Assembly: GCA_045106765.1 (NCBI GenBank)
Contig: JBGCFD010000190.1
Coordinates: forward strand, 68,918 to 132,917
Direction of reading: 5' to 3'
Origin: CAJQQY01 sp045106765
GTDB taxonomy: Bacteria; Bacteroidota; Bacteroidia; Chitinophagales; Saprospiraceae
DNA: 64,000 nt
Of the stretch, positions 9,069 through 16,909 are shown in pieces. Position 1 is the stretch's first letter. Each line of letters opens with the position of its first letter. Below the pieces are notes generated by a model that saw only the letters and a list, made by a program, of their open reading frames with translations, was not told the origin of the DNA and searched no databases. Position numbers and translations under genes: made by a program.

Positions 9069-10832
9069 TCAAAAATCCATTCGAGTCCTTCCTATATTCA
9101 TTCTAAAACCACCTCCGATGTAATTAGTTGTATTGTCAAGTGCATCATTTTCGCTATCCATTTTTCGATAAAAAAAATGAGCATCGATGTACATATTATG
9201 ATAGATTTGATAGCTCGCATCGATTCCGATGATGATGGTATTTGTTCCGACACCTTGTCCGATTTCATTTCCATATTCAAGTTCTCTCGTCAAGTGAGTT
9301 GTCAAAATATTACTTCCCCAATTTTCAGAAACAGTATCTTCCCCATAATTCATAAAAAGTATTCGACTATCAAAAACTAATTTGTGAAATGGTTGATATC
9401 GTAATTTTAAAAGAAGTTCTTTAAAATTTGCACCTAGCGGATGAGCCAGCGGTTGATTAAAATGAGAATAACTCGCCGAACTATCTCGATGCGTGTAAGT
9501 GAATGGGCGAGCAAGATTATATTCAATTTGAGCATCTAAATGGTCGATTCCAAAAACGTCAACATATTTCAATCCTGCTTGAATTCCATATTTATTCGCC
9601 CACCAACCGTTTCGTTCAATAAACAATTCATTGAAGTCAAATTCATCTAAAATAAACTGTCCGTATATTTGAAATCGATTAAATAAATTCCATTTTACAT
9701 TAGCACCTAACAAAACATTGTCAGGACTTCCAATCGCACCTTCAACGGTTCGATATAAAATTAATGGATTTAAATAATGAAACTCAAAATTGTTATTTCG
9801 ACTAAACATAACTGCTTCATAAATTCCAAATGTCAAGTTTTTGGTCAAGTTAAAATTCAAAAAATGCGCAGCCATATATTTTTTTGGCAATAAATTATCT
9901 CCAATAATATCTCTAGTCCCAACAGGTGACAACTCTGCAAAAATATTTTGATAATGAAATTTCCAAACTCTTGTATTCAATTTCAGGTATAAATAATTAT
10001 TTGCAAAGTCCGAAAGTAACATGGATCGTTCCCCCTCTCCTATTTTATTTTTTCCGTAGCCTAACTGAACACCTACATGTTTCGTTACATTAAAGCCGAG
10101 GTAACTTTCAGAATTCAAATAATCATATCCATTCGAAATATCGAAAATGGTACTATTATAACCTTTAAAAAACCCTTGCCCTGGAACCGCTCGATCTTGT
10201 TGTACTCGACGATTGACATAACTTGGAAACCTTGCCTGTGATTCCACAATATTTGAATAAAAAAAGATTCGATCATCAATTCCTCCTCGCACCTCAATTC
10301 CTCTTCGGTTCAAAAAAACTAGTTCAGGATCTTCTGAGTCTTGTCCCATTTTAAAATCAATCATTGGATTAATTTTAAGGTGGAAATGTTTGGTGTGTGC
10401 TTCGTAAAAATTTGCAGGAGTTCGATAGAAGTATTTTAAAATAGGTTTTTCTCTAGCAGAATATCTTTTTTCGGTTCGACTCATTTTGGCAATCGACTCC
10501 TCCCCTTCTTTTTGTCCAGCCAAAGTTGTTGGAAATTCAGTTAATCCTAACCATTCATTATTATCTCTAAAAATGTAATTCAAATCTCTCACATCCAAAA
10601 TTGACAGTCCTTCAAAAGCCGTGTCTACTTCCATCGCATAATTAGTAATATCACGACGTAAATAATATTTTATTGAAGAATGAAAAGGTATGGGTATCCC
10701 TGTTTTAATTTCTAAACGGTCCATAATATGGTAAGCATCATTTCCAAAAGGAACGATTGTTCCTTGACTACTCACCTTATTATGTGTAAACAGGAAAGTT
10801 AGAATTAGGGAAATTCTAAATAATTGAATCAT
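9069..10832 (-). CDS. Outer-membrane beta-barrel, Wzi/RemB-like
   Basis: A 587-aa exported protein with a Sec signal peptide (residues 1-22, ending VSSQG). The rest alternates aromatic and polar residues in the manner of an outer-membrane barrel, including strands such as LGFNVTKHVGVQLGYG, LKLNTRVWKFHYQNIF and FQIYGQFILDEFDF, and ends in a strand with basic and aromatic residues. The overall pattern resembles the Wzi capsule-assembly family and the Bacteroidota RemB proteins linked to surface polysaccharide and gliding. I recognise this by style rather than by a diagnostic motif. Its place near a multi-SLBB exporter and the polysaccharide genes to the right supports a role in attaching or exporting surface polymer. 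Confidence 0.65.
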   Translation of the reverse strand: MIQLFRISLILTFLFTHNKVSSQGTIVPFGNDAYHIMDRLEIKTGIPIPFHSSIKYYLRRDITNYAMEVDTAFEGLSILDVRDLNYIFRDNNEWLGLTEFPTTLAGQKEGEESIAKMSRTEKRYSAREKPILKYFYRTPANFYEAHTKHFHLKINPMIDFKMGQDSEDPELVFLNRRGIEVRGGIDDRIFFYSNIVESQARFPSYVNRRVQQDRAVPGQGFFKGYNSTIFDISNGYDYLNSESYLGFNVTKHVGVQLGYGKNKIGEGERSMLLSDFANNYLYLKLNTRVWKFHYQNIFAELSPVGTRDIIGDNLLPKKYMAAHFLNFNLTKNLTFGIYEAVMFSRNNNFEFHYLNPLILYRTVEGAIGSPDNVLLGANVKWNLFNRFQIYGQFILDEFDFNELFIERNGWWANKYGIQAGLKYVDVFGIDHLDAQIEYNLARPFTYTHRDSSASYSHFNQPLAHPLGANFKELLLKLRYQPFHKLVFDSRILFMNYGEDTVSENWGSNILTTHLTRELEYGNEIGQGVGTNTIIIGIDASYQIYHNMYIDAHFFYRKMDSENDALDNTTNYIGGGFRMNIGRTRMDF

Positions 10833-10888
10833 TTATTTTTTAGATTAGATCGGTTGTAAAATATTTGGCAAAGAAAAAATAAGTATCC

Positions 10889-11302
10889 CTACCCTTTCTT
10901 CAAGTCTTTTTCTATCAATCTCAAAACATAATCACGCATACTCATTCGAGTTTGAATCGATTTGATTTTGAGTTGAAGATGCATTTCTTCAGGTGTGTCA
11001 ATGGTCATGCGAACCATTCGCCCTTTTGCTGGTTTGGTTTCTTTTTTAGCAACCTTAGCTTTTGCCTTAGGCTTAGGTTCTTCCGTTATTGACGGCTCAA
11101 TTTTTTCTTTGGCTTCTACATTGGATGTGATTTCAAGATTCTCTTTATCGATTGTTTTACTATGAATCTCATCTACCTTTGTTTTAACTACTTCAGGATC
11201 TTTAGCTGTTTTTTTCAAAGGAATTTTAGGTGCTAACTTAACCTCTTCTACTTTACTATTTTTCTTAAGCGTTGAACTGATATTGAATTTTTTCTTTGCC
11301 AT
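10889..11302 (-). CDS. Lys-rich ribbon-helix-helix partner of ParA
   Basis: A 137-aa protein. Residues 1-92 are low complexity and rich in Lys, Glu and Pro (many KxK and KPK patterns), probably disordered. Residues about 93-137 read as a ribbon-helix-helix fold: a beta strand (RMVRMTIDTPEEMH), then helices (LQLKIKSIQTR, SMRDYVLRLIEKDL). It starts 47 bp after the ParA stop on the same strand, the standard arrangement for a ParA plus small centromere-binding protein (ParG/ParR or CopG-like). It probably binds the repeats upstream of parA and represses the operon. A general antitoxin-type RHH is possible, but no toxin gene is next to it. Confidence 0.75.
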   Translation of the reverse strand: MAKKKFNISSTLKKNSKVEEVKLAPKIPLKKTAKDPEVVKTKVDEIHSKTIDKENLEITSNVEAKEKIEPSITEEPKPKAKAKVAKKETKPAKGRMVRMTIDTPEEMHLQLKIKSIQTRMSMRDYVLRLIEKDLKKG

Positions 11303-11349
11303 TTTTAGATGATTTCTTAATTAAAAAATAAATGAACCCTTCTCCCCTA

Positions 11350-11982
11350 TTATGAAATAATTTTGAGTACCTCATTCGCCAAGGCAGTTACCTCTTTTTT
11401 TGCTTTAGCATCTTTATATTCATACACTCCCATTCCCATCACAACTGCTTCTTCGTAAGCAATTCGATGGCGTAGGGTTGATTTCAATGTATCAATCTCT
11501 AATTCAGCTAACGCTTCTTTAATACTTTGATTAAGACTAACTCTTGAATTAAATTCATTGAGAATAAAAAATGCTTTCACATCTTCTTTTAAAGCTTTGG
11601 CTTGATCATATTTTTCAATAAATTTTTCAGTAGCCCAAATGTCCAAACCACTTGGTCGGATCGGAATCAAAACGATGTCACCCAAAATAATAATCGTACT
11701 CACCAATTTTGACAAGGAAGGTGTTCCATCAATCACAACGATGTCATAATCTTTTTCTAACTGTTTAATATTTTTACGAAGTGCATCACTAGTCCCAATT
11801 CCCATGACTGTGATATGTGGATGTTCTTCGTCCCGAATCCCGGACCAATGAACTGAACTTGCATTGGTATCTGTATCCACAATAGCTACTTTGTAACCCA
11901 TGTGCGAAAAACAAACTGCTAAATTTTGAGAAATCGTGGACTTCCCTACTCCACCTTTAAGACTGGTAACTGAAATAATCAT
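11350..11982 (-). CDS. parA: ParA-family partition ATPase
   Basis: A 210-aa deviant Walker ATPase. Walker A is KGGVGKST at residues 9-16 (signature lysines 9 and 14), Walker A' is around residues 35-45 (VAIVDTDTNASSVHW) and Walker B is IVVIDGTPS. There is no N-terminal HTH, so it is the short type (Ib-like, comparable to ParF) that works with an RHH partner; that partner is the next gene. The start is followed by MIISVTSLKGG, the expected N-terminus. Its function would be segregation of the replicon whose initiator lies 1.3 kb away on the opposite strand. The two diverge from a shared repeat-rich region. Confidence 0.93.
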   Translation of the reverse strand: MIISVTSLKGGVGKSTISQNLAVCFSHMGYKVAIVDTDTNASSVHWSGIRDEEHPHITVMGIGTSDALRKNIKQLEKDYDIVVIDGTPSLSKLVSTIIILGDIVLIPIRPSGLDIWATEKFIEKYDQAKALKEDVKAFFILNEFNSRVSLNQSIKEALAELEIDTLKSTLRHRIAYEEAVVMGMGVYEYKDAKAKKEVTALANEVLKIIS

Positions 11983-12000
11983 TCGTGTTTAATTTTTTTA

Positions 12001-12290
12001 AATACTGAAATAAGTTTTCACAGAAACACGAAGATACGACTTTCTGCAAAAACTGCAAAACGATTTCACAGAATTACAGAAAACCACATAATCGTACCAT
12101 CGCAAATCATTATATACAGAAATACGATTTACAGTATTTACACTTTTACGATAAACCGTGTAGTCGTAAACACTTATTAGCGACTTTGCGCAAACACAGA
12201 AAATCGTGTTTCATTAAATACGTAAATATGTTTTTACGATTTTCCGTAAAAACGCAAATAATGAAAATCGTATTTCTGCAAGTGTTAACT
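12001..12290. repeat. Degenerate repeats upstream of parA, candidate centromere/operator
   Basis: Short related units recur: CACAGAAACACGA, TTACAGAAAACC, CAGAAATACGATT (12117-12129), CACAGAAAATCGTG, and an exact inverted copy of the third at 12266-12278. Further TTTTACGAT and CGTAAAAACG units lie between them. No reading frame of note crosses this stretch. The location directly upstream of the ParA-RHH operon is where a parS-like centromere and RHH operator are expected. Assignment is by position and repetition only. Confidence 0.5.
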
Positions 12291-12328
12291 TACGCTGTTT
12301 TTTTACGAAAATAAAAACAGGGTAGAAG

Positions 12329-12363
12329 ATTTGTCTATTTTGGCTATTCCAAAATAGACAAAT
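12329..12363. repeat. Perfect 15-bp inverted repeat, 5-nt loop
   Basis: The left arm ATTTGTCTATTTTGG (12329-12343) pairs exactly with 12349-12363. No T-run follows on either strand, so it is not a standard terminator. It lies between the parA-side repeats and the iteron array. It could be an initiator or host-factor site of the origin. Confidence 0.6.
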
Positions 12364-12397
12364 GAAGAAAAAGTTAAATGAGTATCTAGAAAACTAA

Positions 12398-12415
12398 AAA
12401 GCGTAGAAATACATC
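12398..12415 (+). repeat. Outlying single iteron
   Basis: AAAGCGTAGAAATACATC, essentially the consensus of the array that starts 450 bp further right. Its isolated position between two inverted repeats is noteworthy. Confidence 0.75.
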
Positions 12416-12581
12416 ACAAATTCTTCTGTTTTAACGGATTTTTTCAAAACAAAAACCAGTTAAAACATACTGATATACTGAAAACAGTATAATCGTACTT
12501 ACTGAAATACTGAAAGTTTTAAATCGTTGATTTTCAGCTACATAAATTTTGAAGTAAAAGCAATTCTACAATTCTATCTTT

Positions 12582-12617
12582 AAATTTAAACTTGAGCTTA
12601 AAATCAAGTTTAAATTT
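12582..12617. repeat. Perfect 14-bp inverted repeat, 8-nt loop, very AT-rich
   Basis: The left arm AAATTTAAACTTGA (12582-12595) pairs exactly with 12604-12617. With the surrounding A/T it may mark the unwinding region of the origin, or be a hairpin terminator; no nearby gene needs one. Confidence 0.5.
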
Positions 12618-12863
12618 GAAACAAAGACAAATTTGATCTCTAGAAATTAAAATACGAATGGAAAATGCGGAAATGAGATTAATTTTTTCTTCTTTTGAAG
12701 AATCGTAGCACAAGATTAAATCTAACGAGCCAAAGAAAAAAAAAGTTTTTGAAAAAAACACCTAAATCTCTTTTTAGGTATTTTTAAATTATTTCTCCTA
12801 ATACTTTAACCTTTACTATTTAGGCAGGCTGTAACCCTTATAAAATATAGCCTTTTGAAAAAT

Positions 12864-13290
12864 AAAGCGTAGGAAAACCTCAAAAAAACGTATGGTTACA
12901 TCAGAAAAGCGTAGAGATACATTTGTTAAAAGCGTAGAGATGCATCAGGTTGGGCGTAGGCCTACATCACGAAAGCGTAGAGATTATTTTCAAAGCGTAG
13001 AGTTACATCAAAAGCGTAGGATTACATCAATTAGTTTGAAAAAGCCCCTGTTTACTAACATACTAGAGGAGGATTCAGTTTGAAATATCAGAAAGCGTAG
13101 AAATATATCAACTAAAAGCGTAGAAATACATCTCAAACCGTAGACCTACATCAATTAAAAGCGTAGAGATACATCTAAAACCGTAAAGACCACTTTTAAT
13201 AGTTTTTACTGTAAAGCGTAGGAATACATCATAAAACGTAGTGTTTCATCACATTTTGAAAATAAATTTAAAAAAGCGTAAAGGATATTA
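12864..13290 (+). repeat. Iteron array of a Rep_3-type origin
   Basis: About 16 direct units of an 18-bp sequence with consensus AAAGCGTAGAGATACATC. Good copies start at 12864, 12885, 12906, 12929, 12951, 12972, 12992, 13011, 13092, 13115, 13135, 13158, 13213 and 13233; degenerate ones start at 13178 and 13273. Spacing is 19-23 bp, and the larger gaps (81, 35 and 40 bp) are near multiples of two helical turns, so nearly all units face the same side of the helix. The array ends just before the initiator gene. This is the expected structure of an iteron-controlled replication origin. The units are not separated by unique spacers, so it is not CRISPR. Confidence 0.92.
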
Positions 13291-13307
13291 GCAATAGTTA
13301 CGCTTTT
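13272..13307. promoter_or_regulatory. Inverted half-iteron operator at rep promoter
   Basis: AAAAGCGTAA (13272-13281) and its exact complement (13298-13307) flank a 16-bp centre directly upstream of rep. Rep_3 initiators of known plasmids (pPS10, R6K, mini-F) bind such inverted half-iterons as dimers to repress their own gene. A near-consensus -7 element, TACTTTG, is at 13313-13319. Confidence 0.7.
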
Positions 13308-13369
13308 GATTCTACTTTGCATTGCGATTTAAAATACATTTATTCGAAATACTTCAAAACCCATTCGCA

Positions 13370-14755
13370 ATGGCAATTGTAAAACATAACAAACTGATCG
13401 AAACGAGCTATAAAATGAATAGCCGCGAACAGTTTTTTGTTCTTTATCTAATCTCTAAAATTTCACAAAACGATTCTGAATTTCGAGAATATAAAATGCA
13501 TTTCTCTGAAATAGAACGGATTTTGAACTTTGATGGTAAGCGTCGAATTGCCAACAAAACGGAAGTTTTTGCGATAATGGATCGCTTGAATAGTGTACCG
13601 ATTGTGTATGAAAAAGGTACTATTGTTGGAAAAAGTGTGTGGTTACAACACATGGAACACGACACAGAAACAGATGAATTCACTTTTAGTTTGTCTGAAA
13701 AATTGCGAGATTATCTGATTCAACTTAAAGAACATTTTACTCAGTACAACATCAGCAATATCGTTTATTTGAATTCCAATGCGATTCGTTTGTATGAAGT
13801 TTTGAAGCGGTATCAGTTTTTAGGAGAATGTACTCTGGAGGTAGAAAAGATTAAATTTTTTTTAGGTATTGAAGGGAAATACCCTAAATTTTATGAATTC
13901 AAACGATGGGTTTTAATTCCATGTCAAAAAGAGATTGAAAAATTTTCAGACATCAAGTTTGAATTTATGCCAGCCAAAAAAAGAGGAAAAAGTATTGTTA
14001 GTTTGAAATTTTTTATTTCTGAAAATCAACCTGAAATTATTCCAGACAATATTGGATTTTTAAATGGAGAAATTTCTCGACCAAAAGGTAAGAATGCCAC
14101 ATTTCTCCAGCAAAAAATTGATCAACTGAATTATTCGCAATGGATGGCATTTCAATTTTTATCTCAACTGAATGTCAATAAAACTTTTATCATCGAAAAA
14201 GTTTTATCTGACGCAAAGGTTAATTATCAACCGTTGATTGGCTATGAAGATATTTATATGAAAATTCTTTGGAAATTTTTAAATGAAAAAAGCAATGCAA
14301 CCGAAAAAGCAGGTGCTTTTGTTGATTGGTGGAAGAAAGGAAAATTAACGGAAGATAATTTACATGCTCGTATGGTGGAAGTGGTTTTGAAAAAGAAAAA
14401 TGCCATGAGCAATAACGAACGAGATCGGCGAGAGGCGACCAAACAAATGAACAAAAAGGAATATGGAACATATTTGGAAAAAGAACAAGATGAATTTCGA
14501 GCAGCCAATGCGATAGGGGAGGAGGTAGAATTTGGCTCAAAAATAAAACGGGTAGGATTCAATATTGATGTTTTTAAAAATAAATACCCAGCCTATTATA
14601 TGGAGTCCATCGAAGAGGTGAAAATGGAATATGTGAAAGCATTCGAGTCACTTGGACAAGAAGTGGATTTTAATAAATATCAAAATGCAATTGAGGATAA
14701 GGTGAGATTTAGGTGTAAGGCTTGGTGGGAAGAGGAGAGAAAAAAGGTATCATAG
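13370..14755 (+). CDS. Rep_3-family replication initiator protein
   Basis: I place the start at the ATG at 13370 (MAIVKHNKLIETSYKMNSREQ), giving 461 aa. A TTG 48 bp upstream is in frame but would add a non-conserved extension into the promoter. The N-terminal 220 residues match the initiator replication protein fold of iteron plasmids: two winged-helix domains, with SREQFFVLYLISKI early, YLNSNAIRLYEVLKRYQ in the middle and KFYEFKRWVLIPCQKEIEKFSDIKFEF late. The remaining 240 residues are charged, helical and unassigned. The gene follows an iteron array and an inverted operator and lies opposite parA, forming a full plasmid-type replicon. A 32-bp palindrome begins 31 bp after the stop. Confidence 0.9.
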   Translation: MAIVKHNKLIETSYKMNSREQFFVLYLISKISQNDSEFREYKMHFSEIERILNFDGKRRIANKTEVFAIMDRLNSVPIVYEKGTIVGKSVWLQHMEHDTETDEFTFSLSEKLRDYLIQLKEHFTQYNISNIVYLNSNAIRLYEVLKRYQFLGECTLEVEKIKFFLGIEGKYPKFYEFKRWVLIPCQKEIEKFSDIKFEFMPAKKRGKSIVSLKFFISENQPEIIPDNIGFLNGEISRPKGKNATFLQQKIDQLNYSQWMAFQFLSQLNVNKTFIIEKVLSDAKVNYQPLIGYEDIYMKILWKFLNEKSNATEKAGAFVDWWKKGKLTEDNLHARMVEVVLKKKNAMSNNERDRREATKQMNKKEYGTYLEKEQDEFRAANAIGEEVEFGSKIKRVGFNIDVFKNKYPAYYMESIEEVKMEYVKAFESLGQEVDFNKYQNAIEDKVRFRCKAWWEEERKKVS

Positions 14756-14785
14756 ATTCTAAACGTTACTCATTATTTGGCAACG

Positions 14786-14817
14786 TTTTAAAGTCAGTCA
14801 TATGACTGACTTTAAAA
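14786..14817. repeat. 32-bp perfect palindrome 1, upstream of KilA-N gene
   Basis: Half-site TTTTAAAGTCAGTCAT followed directly by its exact complement, no loop. It sits between rep and the KilA-N gene, ending 21 bp before that ATG. Its length and its TTTTAAA outer ends are shared with two further palindromes at 15030 and 15394. Confidence 0.85.
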
Positions 14818-14838
14818 TAATGAATAGTAAAATATCTT

Positions 14839-15393
14839 ATGAAAAAGAAAAAAATAAAAGTTGAAAATTTAGAAATAAGGATAGAGGCTATTAATGAAAT
14901 TGATTTTGTATCGTTGACAGATATAGCAAAACAGTCAGATCAAAGAGCTGCTGTATTAATTGGAAATTGGATGAAAAATAATAATACATTATTATTTTTG
15001 GAACAATGGGAAAAGGTTCATAATCCTAATTTTAAAGTACACCAAATGGTGTACTTTAAAAATAAAGCTGCGGAGAATAGGTACATTGTCACACCTCAAA
15101 ATTTTATTTCAGAAACGAATGCAACTGGTATTATATCTAAGTCTGGTCGTTATGGTGGAACTTATGCGCATAGAGATATTGCACTTAATTTTTGTTATTG
15201 GTTAAGTCCTGCATTCCAAGTTTTTTTACTAAAAGCATTTCAAGAATTAATTGAAAAGGAATATGATCGTAAAAATTTAGAATGGCATATTTCTAAAATT
15301 ACGGACAATATTGAAGAGGTTAGAAACTTACTAGATACAATTCCTTCTCAAAATCCAGAAAGAAATAGGATAAAAGGATTAGAAGAGGAATGA
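14839..15393 (+). CDS. KilA-N domain protein (small)
   Basis: A 184-aa protein. Residues about 20-145 are a KilA-N domain: FVSLTDIAKQ near the start, a GNWMKNNNTLLFLEQWE segment, NPNF, then TNATGIISKSGRYGGTYAHRDIALNFCYWLSPAF, the most conserved part. The C-terminus is a short charged helix. KilA-N domains bind DNA and are typical of phages, large viruses and mobile elements. Family members in Bacteroidota are often about 270 aa, so this one may lack a C-terminal part or be a distinct short type. It follows rep by 83 bp on the same strand and may belong to the same mobile replicon. One 32-bp palindrome lies before it, one inside it (15030-15061) and one immediately after its stop, suggesting self-binding or a nuclease-type recognition, both untested. 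Confidence 0.85.
   Translation: MKKKKIKVENLEIRIEAINEIDFVSLTDIAKQSDQRAAVLIGNWMKNNNTLLFLEQWEKVHNPNFKVHQMVYFKNKAAENRYIVTPQNFISETNATGIISKSGRYGGTYAHRDIALNFCYWLSPAFQVFLLKAFQELIEKEYDRKNLEWHISKITDNIEEVRNLLDTIPSQNPERNRIKGLEEE
15030..15061. repeat. 32-bp palindrome 2, inside the KilA-N coding sequence
   Basis: Arms TTTTAAAGTACACCA (15030-15044) and exact complement (15047-15061) around a 2-nt centre. It encodes part of the conserved domain (NFKVHQMVYFKN), so codon use has to satisfy both the protein and the palindrome. Confidence 0.85.
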
Positions 15394-15425
15394 TTTTAAA
15401 TTTGTGCATTTGCACAAATTTAAAA
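15394..15425. repeat. 32-bp palindrome 3, directly after KilA-N stop
   Basis: Arms TTTTAAATTTGTGCA (15394-15408) and exact complement (15411-15425) around a 2-nt centre, beginning at the first base after the TGA. It could act as a terminator hairpin, but no T-run follows and it shares size and outer ends with palindromes 1 and 2. Confidence 0.85.
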
Positions 15426-15607
15426 AGGTCGAAATCGGCCTCGTTAAAAATCATCGTTATCTTACATCAGAGAGAGCGTTGACACTAAAAAAATCCTTGA
15501 CGGAAATTTCCGTAATGTTAGATTTTTGTTGATAAAATTTTCCGTGTTGAAGATTGAAACAACGAGAATAAAAACTCATAATTTAAAATTTCAAATACAA
15601 AAAAACT

Positions 15608-15615
15608 TACCTTTG
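15608..15615 (+). promoter_or_regulatory. -7 promoter element of the DegT aminotransferase gene
   Basis: TACCTTTG, an exact TAnnTTTG match, 52 bp before the ATG at 15668. It gives a leader of about 45 nt. The 274 bp between KilA-N and this gene hold palindrome 3 and this promoter; I see nothing else. Confidence 0.55.
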
Positions 15616-15667
15616 CGTTTTTTTTAAGAGAATAGAAATTTAATAAAAATATCAAATTCCTAAAGTC

Positions 15668-16804
15668 ATGAATAAAAAAATTCACATGGTCGATGTCGGT
15701 GGTCAATATCGAAATATGAAATTAGAAATTGATCAAGCAGTTATCGAAGTCATCGAATCAGGTCAATTTATTAATGGACCGAAAGTAAAAGAATTTCAGG
15801 CTGATTTGGAAAAATTCTTGGAAGTCAAACATGTCATTCCATGTGCCAATGGAACCGATGCTCTGCAAATTGCTTTGATGGCTTTGAACCTAAAACCTGG
15901 TGATGAAGTGATTGTTCCAGCATTCACTTATGTGGCAACTGCAGAAGTAATTGCTTTGCTGCAACTGACACCAATTATGGTTGATGTTGATCCTGATACC
16001 TTTAATTTGACTGCTGAAATTTTCGAAAAAGCGATTACACCAAAAACGAAAGCAGTTGTTCCAGTTCATTTATTTGGGCAATGTTCTGACATGGAGCCAA
16101 TTATGGAAATCGCCAAAAAACATAGCATTTACGTAATCGAAGATAATGCACAAGCGATAGGTGCAGACTATACTTTTTCTGATGGCCGAACTCAAAAGTC
16201 AGGAACGATTGGAGACATTGGAACTACTTCATTTTATCCATCAAAAAATTTAGGTGCCTATGGAGATGCAGGAGCAATTTTTACGAATAACGATGATTTG
16301 GCAGCCAAATTAAGAATGGTCGCAAACCATGGACAAAGCCAAAGATATCATCACAAAATGATTGGATGTAACTCAAGATTGGATTCAATTCAAGCGGCTA
16401 TCTTAGGAGTGAAATTAAAATATCTGACAAAATACTCAACTGCTCGGCAAGAAGCTGCGGCATTTTATGATAAGACATTTGCAACAATTGATTGGCTGCA
16501 AACTCCAACTAGGCAGCACAATTCTACTCACGTTTTTCACCAATATACCTTGAAAATAAAAGATGGACATCGAGATGCACTTAAAGAACATTTATCTGCT
16601 GCGGGGATTCCGTTTGGCGTTTTTTATCCATTGCCACTTTACGATCAGGAAGCATTCAAACATTTTGTTCCAGACGATTTAGATTTGCCTGTAACTGAAA
16701 TATTGTGTAAATCTGTGATCTCATTGCCGATTCATACGGAGATGGATGAGGAGATTTTGAGTCATATTTCAGGAGTTGTAAAAGGTATGTTTAGAACAGC
16801 ATAG
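15668..16804 (+). CDS. wlbC: DegT/DnrJ/EryC1/StrS sugar aminotransferase (WlbC/WbpE-like)
   Basis: A 378-aa PLP-dependent sugar aminotransferase. Features are the NGTDALQIAL phosphate-binding region (about residues 61-70), the PAFTYVATAE motif, the PLP-interacting Asp159 in VIEDNAQAIGA, and Schiff-base Lys193 in FYPSKNLGAYGDAGA. Sequence style (GGQYRNMKLEIDQAV, HVFHQYTLKI, FYPLPLYDQEAF) is close to WbpE/WlbC, which convert UDP-3-keto-GlcNAcA to the 3-amino sugar. WlbA, WlbB and WlbD-type genes are all within 20 kb, which supports this specific assignment over other DegT enzymes. First gene of the polysaccharide block right of the plasmid-like module. Confidence 0.88.
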   Translation: MNKKIHMVDVGGQYRNMKLEIDQAVIEVIESGQFINGPKVKEFQADLEKFLEVKHVIPCANGTDALQIALMALNLKPGDEVIVPAFTYVATAEVIALLQLTPIMVDVDPDTFNLTAEIFEKAITPKTKAVVPVHLFGQCSDMEPIMEIAKKHSIYVIEDNAQAIGADYTFSDGRTQKSGTIGDIGTTSFYPSKNLGAYGDAGAIFTNNDDLAAKLRMVANHGQSQRYHHKMIGCNSRLDSIQAAILGVKLKYLTKYSTARQEAAAFYDKTFATIDWLQTPTRQHNSTHVFHQYTLKIKDGHRDALKEHLSAAGIPFGVFYPLPLYDQEAFKHFVPDDLDLPVTEILCKSVISLPIHTEMDEEILSHISGVVKGMFRTA

Positions 16805-16844
16805 CAATAGGCAGTTTAATAGTAGGTAGTCGAACTGCCTATTG
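16805..16844. terminator. 12-bp inverted repeat after wlbC
   Basis: CAATAGGCAGTT (16805-16816) pairs exactly with 16833-16844. It begins at the base after the aminotransferase stop. No clear T-run follows, so termination is likely but not certain. Confidence 0.45.
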
Positions 16845-16909
16845 GGATTTCCTCATCCAAAAAATTCCCACTTTGATTTTTTTGGAAAAAGAAAAACAAA
16901 ATAGCATTC

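Noticed and set aside
12534..12761. 75-codon minus-strand frame
   Set aside because: It reads as Phe/Leu/Lys-rich sequence across an inverted repeat in the origin, with no start signal and no recognisable fold.
12892..13083. Open frame of 63 codons on the plus strand
   Set aside because: It is made of repeated iteron units; its residues repeat with the iteron period and nothing resembles a protein.
12864..13290. CRISPR array
   Set aside because: Units are 18 bp with only 1-5 bp between most of them, there are no unique spacers of usual length and no cas genes; a Rep gene follows, so these are iterons.
13322..13369. TTG start 16 codons upstream for the Rep protein
   Set aside because: The extension overlaps the promoter region and the family N-terminus starts at the downstream ATG (MAIVKHNK).
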